Shown here: one piece after another, positions 47,480 to 58,396 of the stretch
Position numbering within the stretch: position 1 is the first letter of the stretch
Layout of the letters: each line of letters starts with the position of its first letter
NCBI RefSeq assembly: GCF_010731715.1
Contig: NZ_AP022587.1
Coordinates: forward strand, 2,604,001 to 2,668,000
Reading direction: 5' to 3'
DNA: 64,000 nt
Origin: Mycobacterium stomatepiae
GTDB taxonomy: Bacteria; Actinomycetota; Actinomycetes; Mycobacteriales; Mycobacteriaceae
Made by a program: the position numbers and the translations under genes
Notes under the pieces: generated by a model
Database searches by the model: none
The model's input: the letters and a program-made list of their open reading frames with translations, nothing else
What the model was told of the DNA's origin: nothing

Positions 47480-48289
47480 TTAGCCCCGCAAATGAACGAC
47501 GTCACCGGCCGAAACGACGACGGTCTCGTTACCGGTCTCCAAGCACAGCCGGCCGTGATCGTCGATACCGCTGGCAGTGCCGACGATTTCCTTCCCGCCC
47601 GGCAGCTGGGCACGCACCCGGCTGCCGACCGTCAGGCTGTGCGTCCGGTAGTCGGCGGCTAACTGCCAGTCGGCACCGCGAGCGGTCTGCCACCTGACGA
47701 TCCGCCCCCCGAGCTCCCGCAACACCGAGCCAACCAGCTGGTCGCGGTCGGGGGCGGGGACGCCCAGGTCGAGCAGTGAGGTCGCGCCCGGTCCGTCGAC
47801 CTCCTCGGGCGCCTGAGTCACGTTGAGCCCCAAGCCAATTACCACGACCGGGCGGGCGACCTCGGCAAGAATCCCGGCCAGCTTGCCGCCCCCGGCGAGC
47901 ACGTCGTTGGGCCACTTGAGGCCCAGTTCCACCCCGGCCGGTAGCAACGGGGCGACGGCGTCGACCACCGCCACGCCGGTGGCCAGCGGCAGCCAGCCCC
48001 ACCCCGTGACCGGGACGTCGACGACGCTGACCGCGACCGACATCGTGATCTGTGCCCGCGGCGACGCCGACCAGCGGCGGCCGTGTCTCCCGCGACCCGC
48101 GGTCTGATGTTCGGCGATCAGCACCGCCCCGGCGATGTCGGTGCCGTCGGCCGCGCGGGCCAGCAGATCGGCGTTGGTGGAACCGGTCTGCTCGACGACA
48201 TCGAGGCGCCGCCAACCTATTCCGGTTCCGACGAGCTCTTTGCGCAGTGCAGCCGCATCCAATGGCGGCCTCAGTGAGTCCCGGTTCAT
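47480..48289 (-). CDS. birA: Biotin-protein ligase BirA
   Basis: Activates biotin as biotinyl-AMP and attaches it to the BCCP lysine of acyl-CoA carboxylases such as AccA3 encoded at 54482-56278. The 269-residue protein lacks the N-terminal DNA-binding domain of E. coli BirA, as usual in mycobacteria. It shows QTGSTNADLLARA, the biotin-binding loop AGRGRHGRRWSAS, and LGLKWPNDVLAGGGKLAGIL, with the C-terminal domain from about 220. Its start overlaps the stop of the KstD-like gene by 4 bases. Confidence 0.95.
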   Translation of the reverse strand: MNRDSLRPPLDAAALRKELVGTGIGWRRLDVVEQTGSTNADLLARAADGTDIAGAVLIAEHQTAGRGRHGRRWSASPRAQITMSVAVSVVDVPVTGWGWLPLATGVAVVDAVAPLLPAGVELGLKWPNDVLAGGGKLAGILAEVARPVVVIGLGLNVTQAPEEVDGPGATSLLDLGVPAPDRDQLVGSVLRELGGRIVRWQTARGADWQLAADYRTHSLTVGSRVRAQLPGGKEIVGTASGIDDHGRLCLETGNETVVVSAGDVVHLRG

Positions 48290-49848
48290 CGCCGGTCCCG
48301 CATGTCGAGCGCGGCCAAATGGCTGAACACCATGCTGGTCCCGATCGGGTTGCCCCCACCGGGATACGCCAGCCCGCTGGGCGCGGCCATCGTGTTACCC
48401 GCCGCGTACAGACCGGGGATCGGGTTGCCGGACTTGTCGAGCACGCGCGCCGCGGCGTCGGTGCGCAGCCCGCCCTTGGTGCCCAGATCGGAAATGCCGA
48501 ACACCGCGGCGTGATACGGCGGCTGATCGATGGGCACCAGCGGCGACGCACCCGCCGAGAACGCGCGATCGAACGCCTCGTCACCGCGGCCGAAGTCCTC
48601 GTCGACACCGGAGGCGGCAAAACCGTTGAACCGGGCCACCGTTGCGACCAGCCGATCGGGCAGGACCCCGATCATGGCGGCCAGCTCCTCGAGGGTGTCG
48701 GCGGTGTGCCATAACCCGGCGGCGACGTACTTCTCGGTCTCGACGATGGACACGTTGGCGGCCTTGACCGGCGGCACCTCGCCTTCCTTGTCGTCGTAGA
48801 TCATCCAGTACGGCAACGACATTGAGCCGTCCTGCAGCTGCGCGATGATCTCGCGCCCGGCCCGGTCGTAGGCCCTCGACTCGTTGACGAACCGGTTGCC
48901 GTGCTCGTTGACGAAGATGCCGCCGGTGAACCACAGCGCGAACGCCGAGCGGCCGTCGGGATGGGTCATGCCCGGCGACCACCAGGCCTGATCGAGCAGA
49001 TCGGTATCGGCGCCCGCGGCGATGCCGGCCCGCAGCGCCAGTCCGCGACTTCCCGGGCCTCCCATGGTGTCTCGCGCCACGCCCGGCACACCGTATTCGC
49101 GGCGCAACTCCTCGTTGGCTTCGAAACCGCCCGCGGCCAGCAGCACACCCAATCGGGTGCGGATCGCCCGGCGTCTGCCGGCGGTCTCGACGATCGCTCC
49201 GGTCACCCGGCCGTCGGACACCACCAGCTCGACCAGCGCGGTGTCGCGTTGCAGCGACGCGGTGGGGTATTGCTCGATGGCCTTGAGGAAACGCGCGATC
49301 AGTGCACGGCCGCCGAGGTAGTAGTCCGACGGAGTCTCGGCACCGAGCCGGTCGGTGTCCAGCGGCCCGCGGATCGCGTCGCGCAATTCGGGAGCGGCGG
49401 CCACCTTCAACGGCTTGGCGGCGATGTGGCGCTGGCCGTCCAGGCGCGCCTTGGGCGCCTTGCCGTAGTAGTCGGGCCATGGCAGCGGCACGAATTTGAT
49501 GTTCGGGTCGCCCTCGAGGTACTCGATCAGCGGCGCACCGCCACGCACGAACGTCTCTTGCAGGTCGCGGGGCGTGCGCTCGCCGACGACGGCCCGATAG
49601 TAGGTGAGCGCGTCCTCGATTGTGTCGTCGTCCATGCCGGCCCGGACGAGCACGGGATTGCACGGGAACCAGACGCCGCCCCCGCCCGAGTAGGCCGTCG
49701 TGCCACCGAATTTCGAAGTCGCCTCGACCAGCAGCACGTCGAGGCCTTCCCGCGCCGCGGTGTAGGCGCCGGTGACCCCGCCGCCGCCCGACCCCGCGAC
49801 CAGCACGTCGTGTTCTTCGGTCCAGTCGATTGCCGGGTCGGCGCCCAT
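48286..49848 (-). CDS. KstD-like FAD-binding dehydrogenase
   Basis: A 520-residue flavoprotein of the 3-ketosteroid delta-1-dehydrogenase/fumarate reductase superfamily. It starts with HDVLVAGSGGGGVTGAYTAA (FAD), then LVEATSKFGGTTAYSGGGG, and ends with GLYAAGNTMAAPSGLAYPGG followed by GNPIGTSMVFSHLA, the KstD-type C-terminus with a tyrosine in the YPGG position. Steroid or another cyclic ketone is a reasonable but unproven substrate. The gene is not present between birA and accD5 in H37Rv as I recall. Its stop overlaps the birA start by 4 bases and it is divergent from accD5. Confidence 0.88.
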   Translation of the reverse strand: MGADPAIDWTEEHDVLVAGSGGGGVTGAYTAAREGLDVLLVEATSKFGGTTAYSGGGGVWFPCNPVLVRAGMDDDTIEDALTYYRAVVGERTPRDLQETFVRGGAPLIEYLEGDPNIKFVPLPWPDYYGKAPKARLDGQRHIAAKPLKVAAAPELRDAIRGPLDTDRLGAETPSDYYLGGRALIARFLKAIEQYPTASLQRDTALVELVVSDGRVTGAIVETAGRRRAIRTRLGVLLAAGGFEANEELRREYGVPGVARDTMGGPGSRGLALRAGIAAGADTDLLDQAWWSPGMTHPDGRSAFALWFTGGIFVNEHGNRFVNESRAYDRAGREIIAQLQDGSMSLPYWMIYDDKEGEVPPVKAANVSIVETEKYVAAGLWHTADTLEELAAMIGVLPDRLVATVARFNGFAASGVDEDFGRGDEAFDRAFSAGASPLVPIDQPPYHAAVFGISDLGTKGGLRTDAAARVLDKSGNPIPGLYAAGNTMAAPSGLAYPGGGNPIGTSMVFSHLAALDMRDRR

Positions 49849-49932
49849 CAGCGGAGACTACTGCCAGACTCCTTAAGGCCTTACTAAGGGCCTCCCACGC
49901 GTCGCGTGCGGCGGCCGATAACATCGACTCCC

Positions 49933-51573
49933 ATGACGAGCGTTACCGACCACACTGCGGAACCCGCTGCCGAGCACACCATCGACATCCACACCACCGC
50001 GGGCAAGCTGGCCGAACTGCACAAGCGCCGCGAAGAGTCCCTGCACCCCGTCGGCGAAGAGGCCGTCGAGAAGGTGCACGCCAAGGGCAAGCTGACCGCC
50101 CGAGAGCGCATCCTCGCGCTGCTCGACGAGGACTCGTTCGTCGAGCTCGACGCGCTGGCCAAGCACCGCAGCACCAATTTCGGCCTGGACGCCAACCGCC
50201 CGCTCGGCGACGGCGTGATCACCGGCTACGGCACCATCGACGGCCGCGACGTCTGCATCTTCAGCCAGGACGCCACGGTGTTCGGCGGCAGCCTCGGCGA
50301 GGTGTACGGCGAGAAGATCGTCAAGGTCCAGGAGCTGGCGATCAAGACCGGCCGCCCGCTGATCGGCATCAACGACGGCGCCGGCGCGCGGATCCAGGAG
50401 GGCGTCGTCTCGCTGGGCCTGTACAGCCGCATCTTCCGCAACAACATCCTCGCCTCCGGCGTGATTCCGCAGATCTCGCTGATCATGGGCGCCGCGGCCG
50501 GCGGGCACGTCTACTCCCCCGCCCTGACCGACTTCGTCGTGATGGTCGACCAGACCAGCCAGATGTTCATCACCGGCCCTGACGTCATCAAGACCGTCAC
50601 CGGCGAGGACGTCACGATGGAGGAACTCGGCGGCGCCCACACCCACATGGCCAAGTCGGGCACCTTGCACTACGTCGCCTCCGGCGAGCAGGACGCCTTC
50701 GACTGGGTCCGCGACCTGCTGGGCTATCTGCCGCCCAACAACTTCACCGACGCGCCCCGCTACGCCGTGCCGGCCCCGGAAGGGGCGATCGAGGACAACC
50801 TCACCGACGAGGACCTCGAGCTGGACACCCTGATCCCCGACTCGCCGAACCAGCCGTACGACATGCACGAGGTGATCACCCGCATCCTCGACGACGACGA
50901 ATTCCTGGAAGTGCAGGGCGGTTACGCGCAGAACATCGTCGTCGGATTCGGCCGCGTCGACGGCCGTCCGGTCGGGATCGTGGCCAACCAACCGACCCAG
51001 TTCGCGGGCTGCCTGGACATCAACGCCTCGGAGAAGGCGGCCCGGTTCGTGCGGACCTGCGACTGCTTCAACATCCCGATCATCATGCTGGTCGACGTGC
51101 CGGGCTTCCTGCCGGGCACCGGCCAGGAATACAACGGCATCATCCGGCGCGGGGCCAAGCTGCTGTTCGCCTACGGCGAGGCGACCGTCCCCAAGATCAC
51201 CGTGATCACCCGCAAGGCCTACGGCGGCGCCTACTGCGTGATGGGTTCCAAGGACATGGGGTGCGACGTCAACCTGGCCTGGCCGACCGCGCAGATCGCG
51301 GTGATGGGCGCCTCGGGTGCCGTCGGCTTCGTCTACCGCCAGCAGCTCAAAGAGGCCGCCAAGGAGGGCCGCGATGTTGATGAGCTGCGGTTGCAGTTGC
51401 AGCAGGAGTACGAGGACACCCTGGTCAACCCGTACGTCGCCGCCGAGCGCGGATACGTCGACTCGGTGATCCCGCCGTCGCACACCCGCGGTTACATCGC
51501 GACGTCGCTGCGTCTGCTGGAACGCAAGATCTCCCACCTGCCGCCGAAGAAGCACGGGAACATTCCGCTATGA
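49933..51573 (+). CDS. accD5: Acyl-CoA carboxylase carboxyltransferase AccD5
   Basis: Beta subunit that transfers carboxylate from biotin to propionyl- or acetyl-CoA, supplying methylmalonyl-CoA for methyl-branched lipids. The 546-residue protein has two crotonase-like halves, with [20 protein letters not shown] and [20 protein letters not shown] in the first, and [20 protein letters not shown] and [20 protein letters not shown] in the second. ATG 49933 (MTSVTDHT) gives the family length; the frame is open 27 bases further. It overlaps accE5 by 4 bases and works with AccA3 encoded 3 kb downstream. Confidence 0.96.
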   Translation: MTSVTDHTAEPAAEHTIDIHTTAGKLAELHKRREESLHPVGEEAVEKVHAKGKLTARERILALLDEDSFVELDALAKHRSTNFGLDANRPLGDGVITGYGTIDGRDVCIFSQDATVFGGSLGEVYGEKIVKVQELAIKTGRPLIGINDGAGARIQEGVVSLGLYSRIFRNNILASGVIPQISLIMGAAAGGHVYSPALTDFVVMVDQTSQMFITGPDVIKTVTGEDVTMEELGGAHTHMAKSGTLHYVASGEQDAFDWVRDLLGYLPPNNFTDAPRYAVPAPEGAIEDNLTDEDLELDTLIPDSPNQPYDMHEVITRILDDDEFLEVQGGYAQNIVVGFGRVDGRPVGIVANQPTQFAGCLDINASEKAARFVRTCDCFNIPIIMLVDVPGFLPGTGQEYNGIIRRGAKLLFAYGEATVPKITVITRKAYGGAYCVMGSKDMGCDVNLAWPTAQIAVMGASGAVGFVYRQQLKEAAKEGRDVDELRLQLQQEYEDTLVNPYVAAERGYVDSVIPPSHTRGYIATSLRLLERKISHLPPKKHGNIPL

Positions 51574-51845
51574 GCGAAGCGAACGGTTCAGGCCCGGTGA
51601 GCGACATCGACGAGGCCACCGAGGCTGCCGACACCCCGCACCTGCCGCACATCAAGATTCTGCGGGGCCGTCCCACGGCCGCGGAGGTGGCGGCGCTGGT
51701 CACGGTGCTGGGCAGCGCCGGCGGTGGCGCGCAGCCCGAGCAGCCCGAAAGCACCCGCTGGGGCCTTCCGGTCGACAAGCTGCGCTATGCGATCAGCAAT
51801 TACCAGCGAGTCACCCTGCAGGAACGCATCCACATGCAGCGATGA
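51570..51845 (+). CDS. accE5: Acyl-CoA carboxylase epsilon subunit AccE5
   Basis: Small actinobacterial subunit that stabilises the AccA3-AccD5 complex. The 91 residues have an acidic, disordered N-terminus and the conserved core [20 protein letters not shown], ending in [12 protein letters not shown]. The annotated M. tuberculosis protein, as I recall, is about twice this length with a longer N-terminal extension. The ATG overlaps the accD5 stop (ATGA), and its stop overlaps maf, so three genes are translationally coupled. Confidence 0.92.
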   Translation: MSEANGSGPVSDIDEATEAADTPHLPHIKILRGRPTAAEVAALVTVLGSAGGGAQPEQPESTRWGLPVDKLRYAISNYQRVTLQERIHMQR

Positions 51846-52513
51846 CCCGACTGGTGCTCGGGTCGGCATCAAGCGGCCGCCTCAAGGTGCTGCGCCAGGC
51901 GGGCATCGATCCCCTGGTCGTCGTCTCCGGCGTCGACGAGGATCGCCTGATCGCCGGTCTGGGACCCGACGCCTCGCCCGCCGATGTGGTGTGCGCGCTG
52001 GCTCGAGCCAAAGCCGAGGACGTCGCGGCCTGCCTGAAACGCCCGTTGTCGGCGGATTGTGTTGTCGTAGGCTGCGATTCGATGCTCTACCTGGACGGCC
52101 GGCTATGCGGCAAACCGGAATCCATCGAAGCCGCCCGCACCCTCTGGCAGTCGATGGCCGGGCGATCCGGCCAGCTCTATACCGGCCACTGCGTTATTCG
52201 CCTGCAGGACAACGACATTGCCCACTGCGAATCCGAAACATCCATCACTACAGTGCATTTCGGAGCACCAGAGCCCGACGACCTCGAGGCCTACTTGGCC
52301 GATGGGGAATCGTTGCGGGTCGCGGGCGGGTTCACCCTGGACGGCCTGGGTGGATGGTTCATCGACGGCGTCGACGGCGACCCGTCGGCGGTGATCGGAA
52401 TCGGCTTGCCGTTGACGCGTGCGCTGTTGCGCCGAGCCGGCCTGTCCATCGCGACGCTGTGGGCGGACAACGGGTTTCAACACGACGCGGGAGATGTCGG
52501 CGCCCGGACCTAG
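51842..52513 (+). CDS. maf: Maf-like nucleotide pyrophosphatase
   Basis: A 223-residue Maf/Ham1-type protein, which hydrolyses non-canonical or modified nucleoside triphosphates; older annotation is septum formation inhibitor. It begins [20 protein letters not shown] with the substrate-binding start, and contains [20 protein letters not shown] and [18 protein letters not shown], corresponding to the family's catalytic Asp and Lys regions. The start overlaps the accE5 stop by ATGA. Orthologue of Rv3282 by position. Confidence 0.92.
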   Translation: MTRLVLGSASSGRLKVLRQAGIDPLVVVSGVDEDRLIAGLGPDASPADVVCALARAKAEDVAACLKRPLSADCVVVGCDSMLYLDGRLCGKPESIEAARTLWQSMAGRSGQLYTGHCVIRLQDNDIAHCESETSITTVHFGAPEPDDLEAYLADGESLRVAGGFTLDGLGGWFIDGVDGDPSAVIGIGLPLTRALLRRAGLSIATLWADNGFQHDAGDVGART

Positions 52514-52523
52514 TGTCGAATCC

Positions 52524-53009
52524 ATGACCTGGGCAGAGTTCGTCGCCGCAGCGCCGGCCATCGCCGAAGTCTTCACTCGGCGCCATCGCGCCACCGGCAA
52601 TCTGTGCCTGCTCGCGACCACGCGATCCGACGGATTCCCACGCATCTCCCCGATGGAGCCCCGGATTTTCGGGGACCGATTGTGGCTGCCGGGGATGCCG
52701 GGCACCACCAAATTCGCCGACCTGCTGCGTGATCCACGGTTTTGCCTGCACACCGCGACGGTCGACACCCAGCTGACCGAGGACGACGCCAAGCTGTGGG
52801 GCCTCGCGCACGAATGCACCGACCCGGCGCGGCGCGAACGGTTCATCGAGGACTTGGTCGAGGACACCGGATTGGATCTGCGCGGCGAGGAATTCGCCTT
52901 CTTCGGCACCGAGATTACCGGCGCATCGGCGATCGCGCTGCGCGACGAACGCCTCGAAGTCACGGTCTGGCAGCCGGGACGGCCGGAACGCGTGGTCGCC
53001 AAAGACTGA
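52524..53009 (+). CDS. Pyridoxamine 5'-phosphate oxidase-like flavin/F420-binding protein
   Basis: A 161-residue split-barrel protein. [20 protein letters not shown] and [20 protein letters not shown] are typical of PNPOx-fold proteins that bind FMN, heme or F420. The family does not predict a substrate. ATG 52524 (MTWAEFVAA) is chosen over an in-frame ATG at 52419 because it starts the fold and lies 11 bases after maf. I do not recall it between maf and sseA in H37Rv, so it may be an addition here. Confidence 0.85.
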   Translation: MTWAEFVAAAPAIAEVFTRRHRATGNLCLLATTRSDGFPRISPMEPRIFGDRLWLPGMPGTTKFADLLRDPRFCLHTATVDTQLTEDDAKLWGLAHECTDPARRERFIEDLVEDTGLDLRGEEFAFFGTEITGASAIALRDERLEVTVWQPGRPERVVAKD

Positions 53010-53047
53010 GGCGCAGACGGCCCGTGGCGCTGAGTAGGCTTTGCCCT

Positions 53048-53953
53048 GTGTCGCTACCCCCCGATTCCAGCCCAACGCTTTCGGCCTACGCCCACCCCGA
53101 ACGCTTAGTCACCGCCGACTGGCTGTCCGGCCACATGGGCTCGCCCGGTTTGGCCATCGTCGAATCCGACGAGGACGTGTTGCTCTACGACGTCGGGCAT
53201 ATCCCCGGCGCGGTCAAGATCGACTGGCACACCGACCTCAACGACCCGCGGGTCCGCGACTACATCTCCGGTGCGCAGTTCGCGGAACTGATGGATCGCA
53301 AAGGCATCTCGCGCGACGACACCGTGGTGATCTACGGAGACAAGAGCAACTGGTGGGCGGCGTATGCGCTGTGGGTCTTCACCCTGTTCGGCCACCCCGA
53401 TGTGCGTTTGCTCAACGGCGGGCGCGACCTGTGGCTGTCCGAGCGACGGGACGCCAGCCTCGAAGTGCCGACCAAGACCTCAACGGGCTATCCCGTCGTC
53501 GCGCGCAACGACGCACCGATCCGCGCCTTCAAGGACGACGTGCTGGAGGTCCTGGGCAGCCAGCCGCTGATCGACGTCCGCTCACCGGACGAGTACACCG
53601 GCAAGCGCACGCACATGCCCGACTACCCCGAAGAGGGGGCGCTGCGCGCCGGTCACATCCCTACCGCCCGGTCGATCCCGTGGGGCAAGGCGGTCGACGA
53701 GAACGGCCGCTTCCGCAGCCGCGAGGAACTCGAAGAGCTGTACGGGTTCCTGCAACCGGACGACAAGACCGTCGTCTACTGCCGCATCGGCGAGCGGTCT
53801 AGCCACACCTGGTTCGTGCTGACCCACTTACTGGGCAAGCCCGGCGTCCGCAATTACGACGGGTCATGGACCGAGTGGGGCAACACGGTGCGGGTGCCGA
53901 TCGTCGCGGGCGAAGAACCAGGACAGGCACCGGGAGCCGTACCGGCCCGATGA
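53048..53953 (+). CDS. sseA: Thiosulfate sulfurtransferase SseA (rhodanese)
   Basis: Two rhodanese domains in 301 residues. The first (about 20-140) is inactive-type; the second carries the catalytic loop [14 protein letters not shown] with Cys245, which forms the persulfide. The C-terminal WTEWGN is typical of tandem rhodaneses. It transfers sulfur from thiosulfate to cyanide or thiols; SseA has been linked to oxidative stress defence in mycobacteria. The start is GTG 53048. Its stop overlaps the start of the SufE-like gene, which fits a sulfur-transfer pair. Confidence 0.94.
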   Translation: MSLPPDSSPTLSAYAHPERLVTADWLSGHMGSPGLAIVESDEDVLLYDVGHIPGAVKIDWHTDLNDPRVRDYISGAQFAELMDRKGISRDDTVVIYGDKSNWWAAYALWVFTLFGHPDVRLLNGGRDLWLSERRDASLEVPTKTSTGYPVVARNDAPIRAFKDDVLEVLGSQPLIDVRSPDEYTGKRTHMPDYPEEGALRAGHIPTARSIPWGKAVDENGRFRSREELEELYGFLQPDDKTVVYCRIGERSSHTWFVLTHLLGKPGVRNYDGSWTEWGNTVRVPIVAGEEPGQAPGAVPAR

Positions 53954-54369
53954 CTTTGCCCGCACCGCTGGCCGAGGTGGTGTCCGACTTCGCCGAAGTG
54001 CAGGGTCAGGACAAGCTGAAGCTGTTGCTGGAGTTCGCCGACGACCTGCCGGAGCTGCCCGACGATCTGGCCGAAGCGGCGATGGAGCCGGTTCCCGAGT
54101 GCCAGTCGCCGCTGTTCCTGCATGTCGACGCGCACGACCCGAATCGAGTGCGGCTGTATTTCAGCGCTCCCGCCGAGGCGCCGACCACCCGCGGATTCGC
54201 TTCGATCCTGGCCGCCGGCCTCGACGGACAATCCACCGCCGACATCCTGGCAGTGCCCGAAGACTTCTACAGCGAACCCGGCCTGGCCGCGCTGATCAGC
54301 CCGCTGCGGCTGCGGGGCATGTCGGCGATGCTGGCCCGCATCAAACGGCGATTGCGCGAGACGGCTTGA
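53950..54369 (+). CDS. SufE-like sulfur acceptor protein (Rv3284-like)
   Basis: A 139-residue SufE-family protein. It has [40 protein letters not shown] with the sulfur-accepting cysteine in PEC, and [19 protein letters not shown] at the C-terminus. SufE proteins take persulfide sulfur from cysteine desulfurases. The ATG overlaps the sseA stop by ATGA, which suggests sulfur relay between SseA and this protein. Orthologue of Rv3284 by position. Confidence 0.92.
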   Translation: MTLPAPLAEVVSDFAEVQGQDKLKLLLEFADDLPELPDDLAEAAMEPVPECQSPLFLHVDAHDPNRVRLYFSAPAEAPTTRGFASILAAGLDGQSTADILAVPEDFYSEPGLAALISPLRLRGMSAMLARIKRRLRETA

Positions 54370-54430
54370 GTGGGACCGGGTATCGGCGCTCTCGGCGCGC
54401 CGCCTAAACTTCCCCCGACAAGACTTGTAA

Positions 54431-56278
<1,848 letters not shown>

Positions 56279-56315
56279 CTGCTGACCAGGCTTTCTGGGA
56301 ATCAGCTAGGTAAAC

Positions 56316-56342
56316 GTTGTCGGTCTCCGGCACCGGGGGTAG
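56316..56342 (+). promoter_or_regulatory. SigF-like promoter candidate upstream of the STAS gene
   Basis: GTTGT at 56316-56320, 16 bases, then GGGTAG at 56337-56342 resembles the mycobacterial SigF pattern (GTTT/GGTTT, N15-17, GGGTAT). It lies about 130 bases before the STAS start. The -35 and the last -10 base deviate, so this is tentative. Confidence 0.35.
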
Positions 56343-56474
56343 GGTTGCGGTCAGGTTGAGTTCACAGCCGCCCGGACACGTCAGCGCCGCGCGGAAGGCG
56401 AATTCCCCACCTTCAGCGTTATTTCATTGTTGACGTAGTCCTCACACCAATCCTCGGTTTGAGGGAGCGAAGCA

Positions 56475-56888
56475 ATGTCTGTGACCCAATCCTGGCAACA
56501 ATGCCGAACGGCCCAATTCAGCGCCACCTGGAGCGCGTCGGGCACGGTCATCACCGTCGACGGCGAGCTCGACGCGGCGAACTCCGATCAGCTCGCCGTC
56601 TATGTCGAGCGCAATGCACGTCGCGCCAGCCGAGTGATCGTCGATATGCGCGATCTGGATTTCATTGGTACTGCTGGCTTTTCGGCGCTGCACCGCATCA
56701 ACGTGGTGTGCTCGGGCGCCCAGCTGAGCTGGGCGATGGTGCCGAGCCCGGCGGTCCGGCGGCTGTTGCGCGTCTGCGACCCCGACGGCACCCTTCCGGT
56801 GACGACACCGATCGAGGAGCCGCTGCTGGAACGGGTGGCGGCCCACGACGCGCGGCCGCTACTCCAACTGGTCGCGCAGGCGCGTTAG
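56475..56888 (+). CDS. STAS-domain anti-anti-sigma factor beside sigF
   Basis: A 137-residue STAS protein: TVITVDGELDAANSDQLAVY, RVIVDMRDLDFIGTAGFSAL, then CSGAQLSWAMVPSPAVRRLL. This class binds the anti-sigma kinase RsbW and frees the sigma factor. At the usual phosphorylation loop (D-S-S-G in SpoIIAA/RsbV) it reads G-T-A-G: Thr66 and Ala67, so the common phospho-serine seems to be absent. Cys79 and Cys101 could allow redox control as in RsfA, which is speculation. GAGGGAG precedes the ATG. Its end overlaps the end of sigF by 30 bases on the opposite strand. I do not recall it at this place in H37Rv. Confidence 0.88.
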   Translation: MSVTQSWQQCRTAQFSATWSASGTVITVDGELDAANSDQLAVYVERNARRASRVIVDMRDLDFIGTAGFSALHRINVVCSGAQLSWAMVPSPAVRRLLRVCDPDGTLPVTTPIEEPLLERVAAHDARPLLQLVAQAR

Positions 56889-57653
56889 CGATTTAGCCAG
56901 CAGCCGCGATACGTGCATCTGCGAGATACCGACTCGCTCGGCGATCTGTGTCTGCGTCATCGACTCAAAGAACCTGAGCACCAACACCGTTCGCTCCCGC
57001 TCGGGCAGGCCCTCCAGCAACGGGCGTAGCGACTCGCGGTCCTCGATGCGATCGATGCTGGCGTCGACGTCGCCCAACGTGTCGGCGATGGCACGGGCGT
57101 CCTCTTCGTCGCCTCCGCCCCCACCGGTGTCGATGGACAAGGTGTTGTAGGAGCTGCCCGCCACCAGACCCTCGACGACCTCGGCGCGGTCCATTTCCAG
57201 CTCGGCCGCGAGTTCGGTGGCGGTGGGTGCCCGCCCGAGGCGTTGGGACAGTTCGGCGGTCGCGCTGCCGAGCCGCAGGTGCAGCTCCTTGAGGCGCCGC
57301 GGAACCTTGACCGACCAGCTGTTGTCCCGGAAGTGGCGGCGGACCTCACCCATGATCGTGGGCACCGCGAACGACACGAAGTCCGATCCCGTCTCGACGT
57401 CGAAGCGCACCACGGCGTTGACCAAGCCGACCCGGGCTACCTGAACCAGGTCGTCGCGCGGCTCGCCGCGGCCCTCGAACCTGCGGGCGATGTGATCGGC
57501 CAGCGGCAGACACCGCTCGACGATCTTGTCCCGTTGGCGCTGGAATTCTGCCGAGTCGGCCGCGATCGACGCCAGCTCACGGAACATATCCGGAACATCG
57601 GCGTATTCGTTTGGGCGTGACGAGCCCGAACCGCCGTCAGCTTGCGCTGTCAC
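56859..57653 (-). CDS. sigF: RNA polymerase sigma factor SigF
   Basis: Stress and stationary-phase sigma factor of the SigB/SigF group, 264 residues. Region 2 contains RCLPLADHIARRFEGRGEPR, DDLVQVARVGLVNAVVRFDV and TGSDFVSFAVPTIMGEVRRH; region 3 KVPRRLKELHLRLGSATAEL; region 4.2 the helix-turn-helix MTQTQIAERVGISQMHVSRL. Length and sequence closely follow the tuberculosis protein. The ATG overlaps the rsbW stop (ATGA), the usual arrangement that keeps sigma factor and anti-sigma factor in balance. Confidence 0.97.
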   Translation of the reverse strand: MTAQADGGSGSSRPNEYADVPDMFRELASIAADSAEFQRQRDKIVERCLPLADHIARRFEGRGEPRDDLVQVARVGLVNAVVRFDVETGSDFVSFAVPTIMGEVRRHFRDNSWSVKVPRRLKELHLRLGSATAELSQRLGRAPTATELAAELEMDRAEVVEGLVAGSSYNTLSIDTGGGGGDEEDARAIADTLGDVDASIDRIEDRESLRPLLEGLPERERTVLVLRFFESMTQTQIAERVGISQMHVSRLLAKSLTRLRDQLE

Positions 57654-58087
57654 CGGCCAGCGGCCGCCCGTCGCGCCGTCAGCGTTATTCCGAATACGCT
57701 GCCGGTTTCACGGGGTTCGCGCCCGTCGTGGAAGGTCTGGACGTCGTCGGCCAGCGACGTCAGGACATGCCAGCTGAAGCTGCCGGGCGACACCACGTCG
57801 TGGGTCTCGCACGCGGCGGACGCCTCGACCACCAGTTCGTCTTCCTTCGGGTCGACCACCACGCGCAGCGTCGCGTCCGGGGTGGCGGAGCGGATCAGCC
57901 GGGTGCAGACCTCGTCGACCGCGAGCCGCAGATCCGCAACGGCGTCGAAGTCCAGGTCCTCGTAGGTGCCGATCGCACCCACCAGCGTGCGCAGCATCGC
58001 CAGGTTCTCCAGGCGCGCAGCAACATGCAATTCGACGGCCCTTTGGCCATGTTTACGCTGTTCAGCGCGCAATTCAATATCGGTCAT
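57650..58087 (-). CDS. rsbW: Anti-sigma F factor RsbW (UsfX)
   Basis: A GHKL-type anti-sigma factor and serine kinase, 145 residues, the same length as M. tuberculosis UsfX. Recognisable parts are HVAARLENLAMLRTLVGAIG and the N-box DAVADLRLAVDEVCTRLIRS, with the C-terminal strand region WHVLTSLADDVQTF. It binds SigF and holds it inactive until displaced by a STAS protein. ATG 58087 (MTDIELRAE) follows GGGAGAC; the frame is open to 58198 but that extension is a shadow. A strong SigF-type promoter lies 255 bases upstream. Confidence 0.95.
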   Translation of the reverse strand: MTDIELRAEQRKHGQRAVELHVAARLENLAMLRTLVGAIGTYEDLDFDAVADLRLAVDEVCTRLIRSATPDATLRVVVDPKEDELVVEASAACETHDVVSPGSFSWHVLTSLADDVQTFHDGREPRETGSVFGITLTARRAAAGR

Positions 58088-58105
58088 ATGGTCTCCCGGC
58101 AACGT

Positions 58106-58297
58106 ATGGCTCACACTACCCCTCGCTTTGGGGCGCGCCATTCGTGCCTCGACGCGCCAGACACCGTCGACAAACCCAGCACGCGCGCACTCGGGCACAT
58201 CGCGTTGGCTGCCGGAATCACACAGGCCCTTCTGATCGTCATCGCAGTAGAGATCTACGTCAGTGCTTTCATGATTCTGTCCCCCTTGATGGGGTGA
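58106..58297 (+). CDS. Possible 63-residue membrane protein opposite the rsbW leader
   Basis: The frame from ATG 58106 encodes a protein whose second half is a clean hydrophobic helix: IALAAGITQALLIVIAVEIY, then VSAFMILSPLMG. It is divergent from rsbW and lies within the region transcribed as the rsbW leader. Codon choice is only moderately GC-biased and there is no strong ribosome site, so it may be chance. Confidence 0.3.
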   Translation: MAHTTPRFGARHSCLDAPDTVDKPSTRALGHIALAAGITQALLIVIAVEIYVSAFMILSPLMG

Positions 58298-58341
58298 GCG
58301 CGCAGAAGATCATCGAGGGCACTCATCATGGTTTAGACCTG

Positions 58342-58367
58342 ATACCCACTCGACGGGGCGCATAACC
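58342..58367 (-). promoter_or_regulatory. SigF-dependent promoter of rsbW-sigF
   Basis: Read on the minus strand: GGTT, 16 bases, GGGTAT. This matches the mycobacterial SigF consensus (GGTTT/GTTT, N15-17, GGGTAT) nearly exactly. It lies between usfY and rsbW, where SigF autoregulation is known in M. tuberculosis. Confidence 0.7.
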
Positions 58368-58396
58368 TACGAATTGCGGGTCAGCGATGTCGGGCA

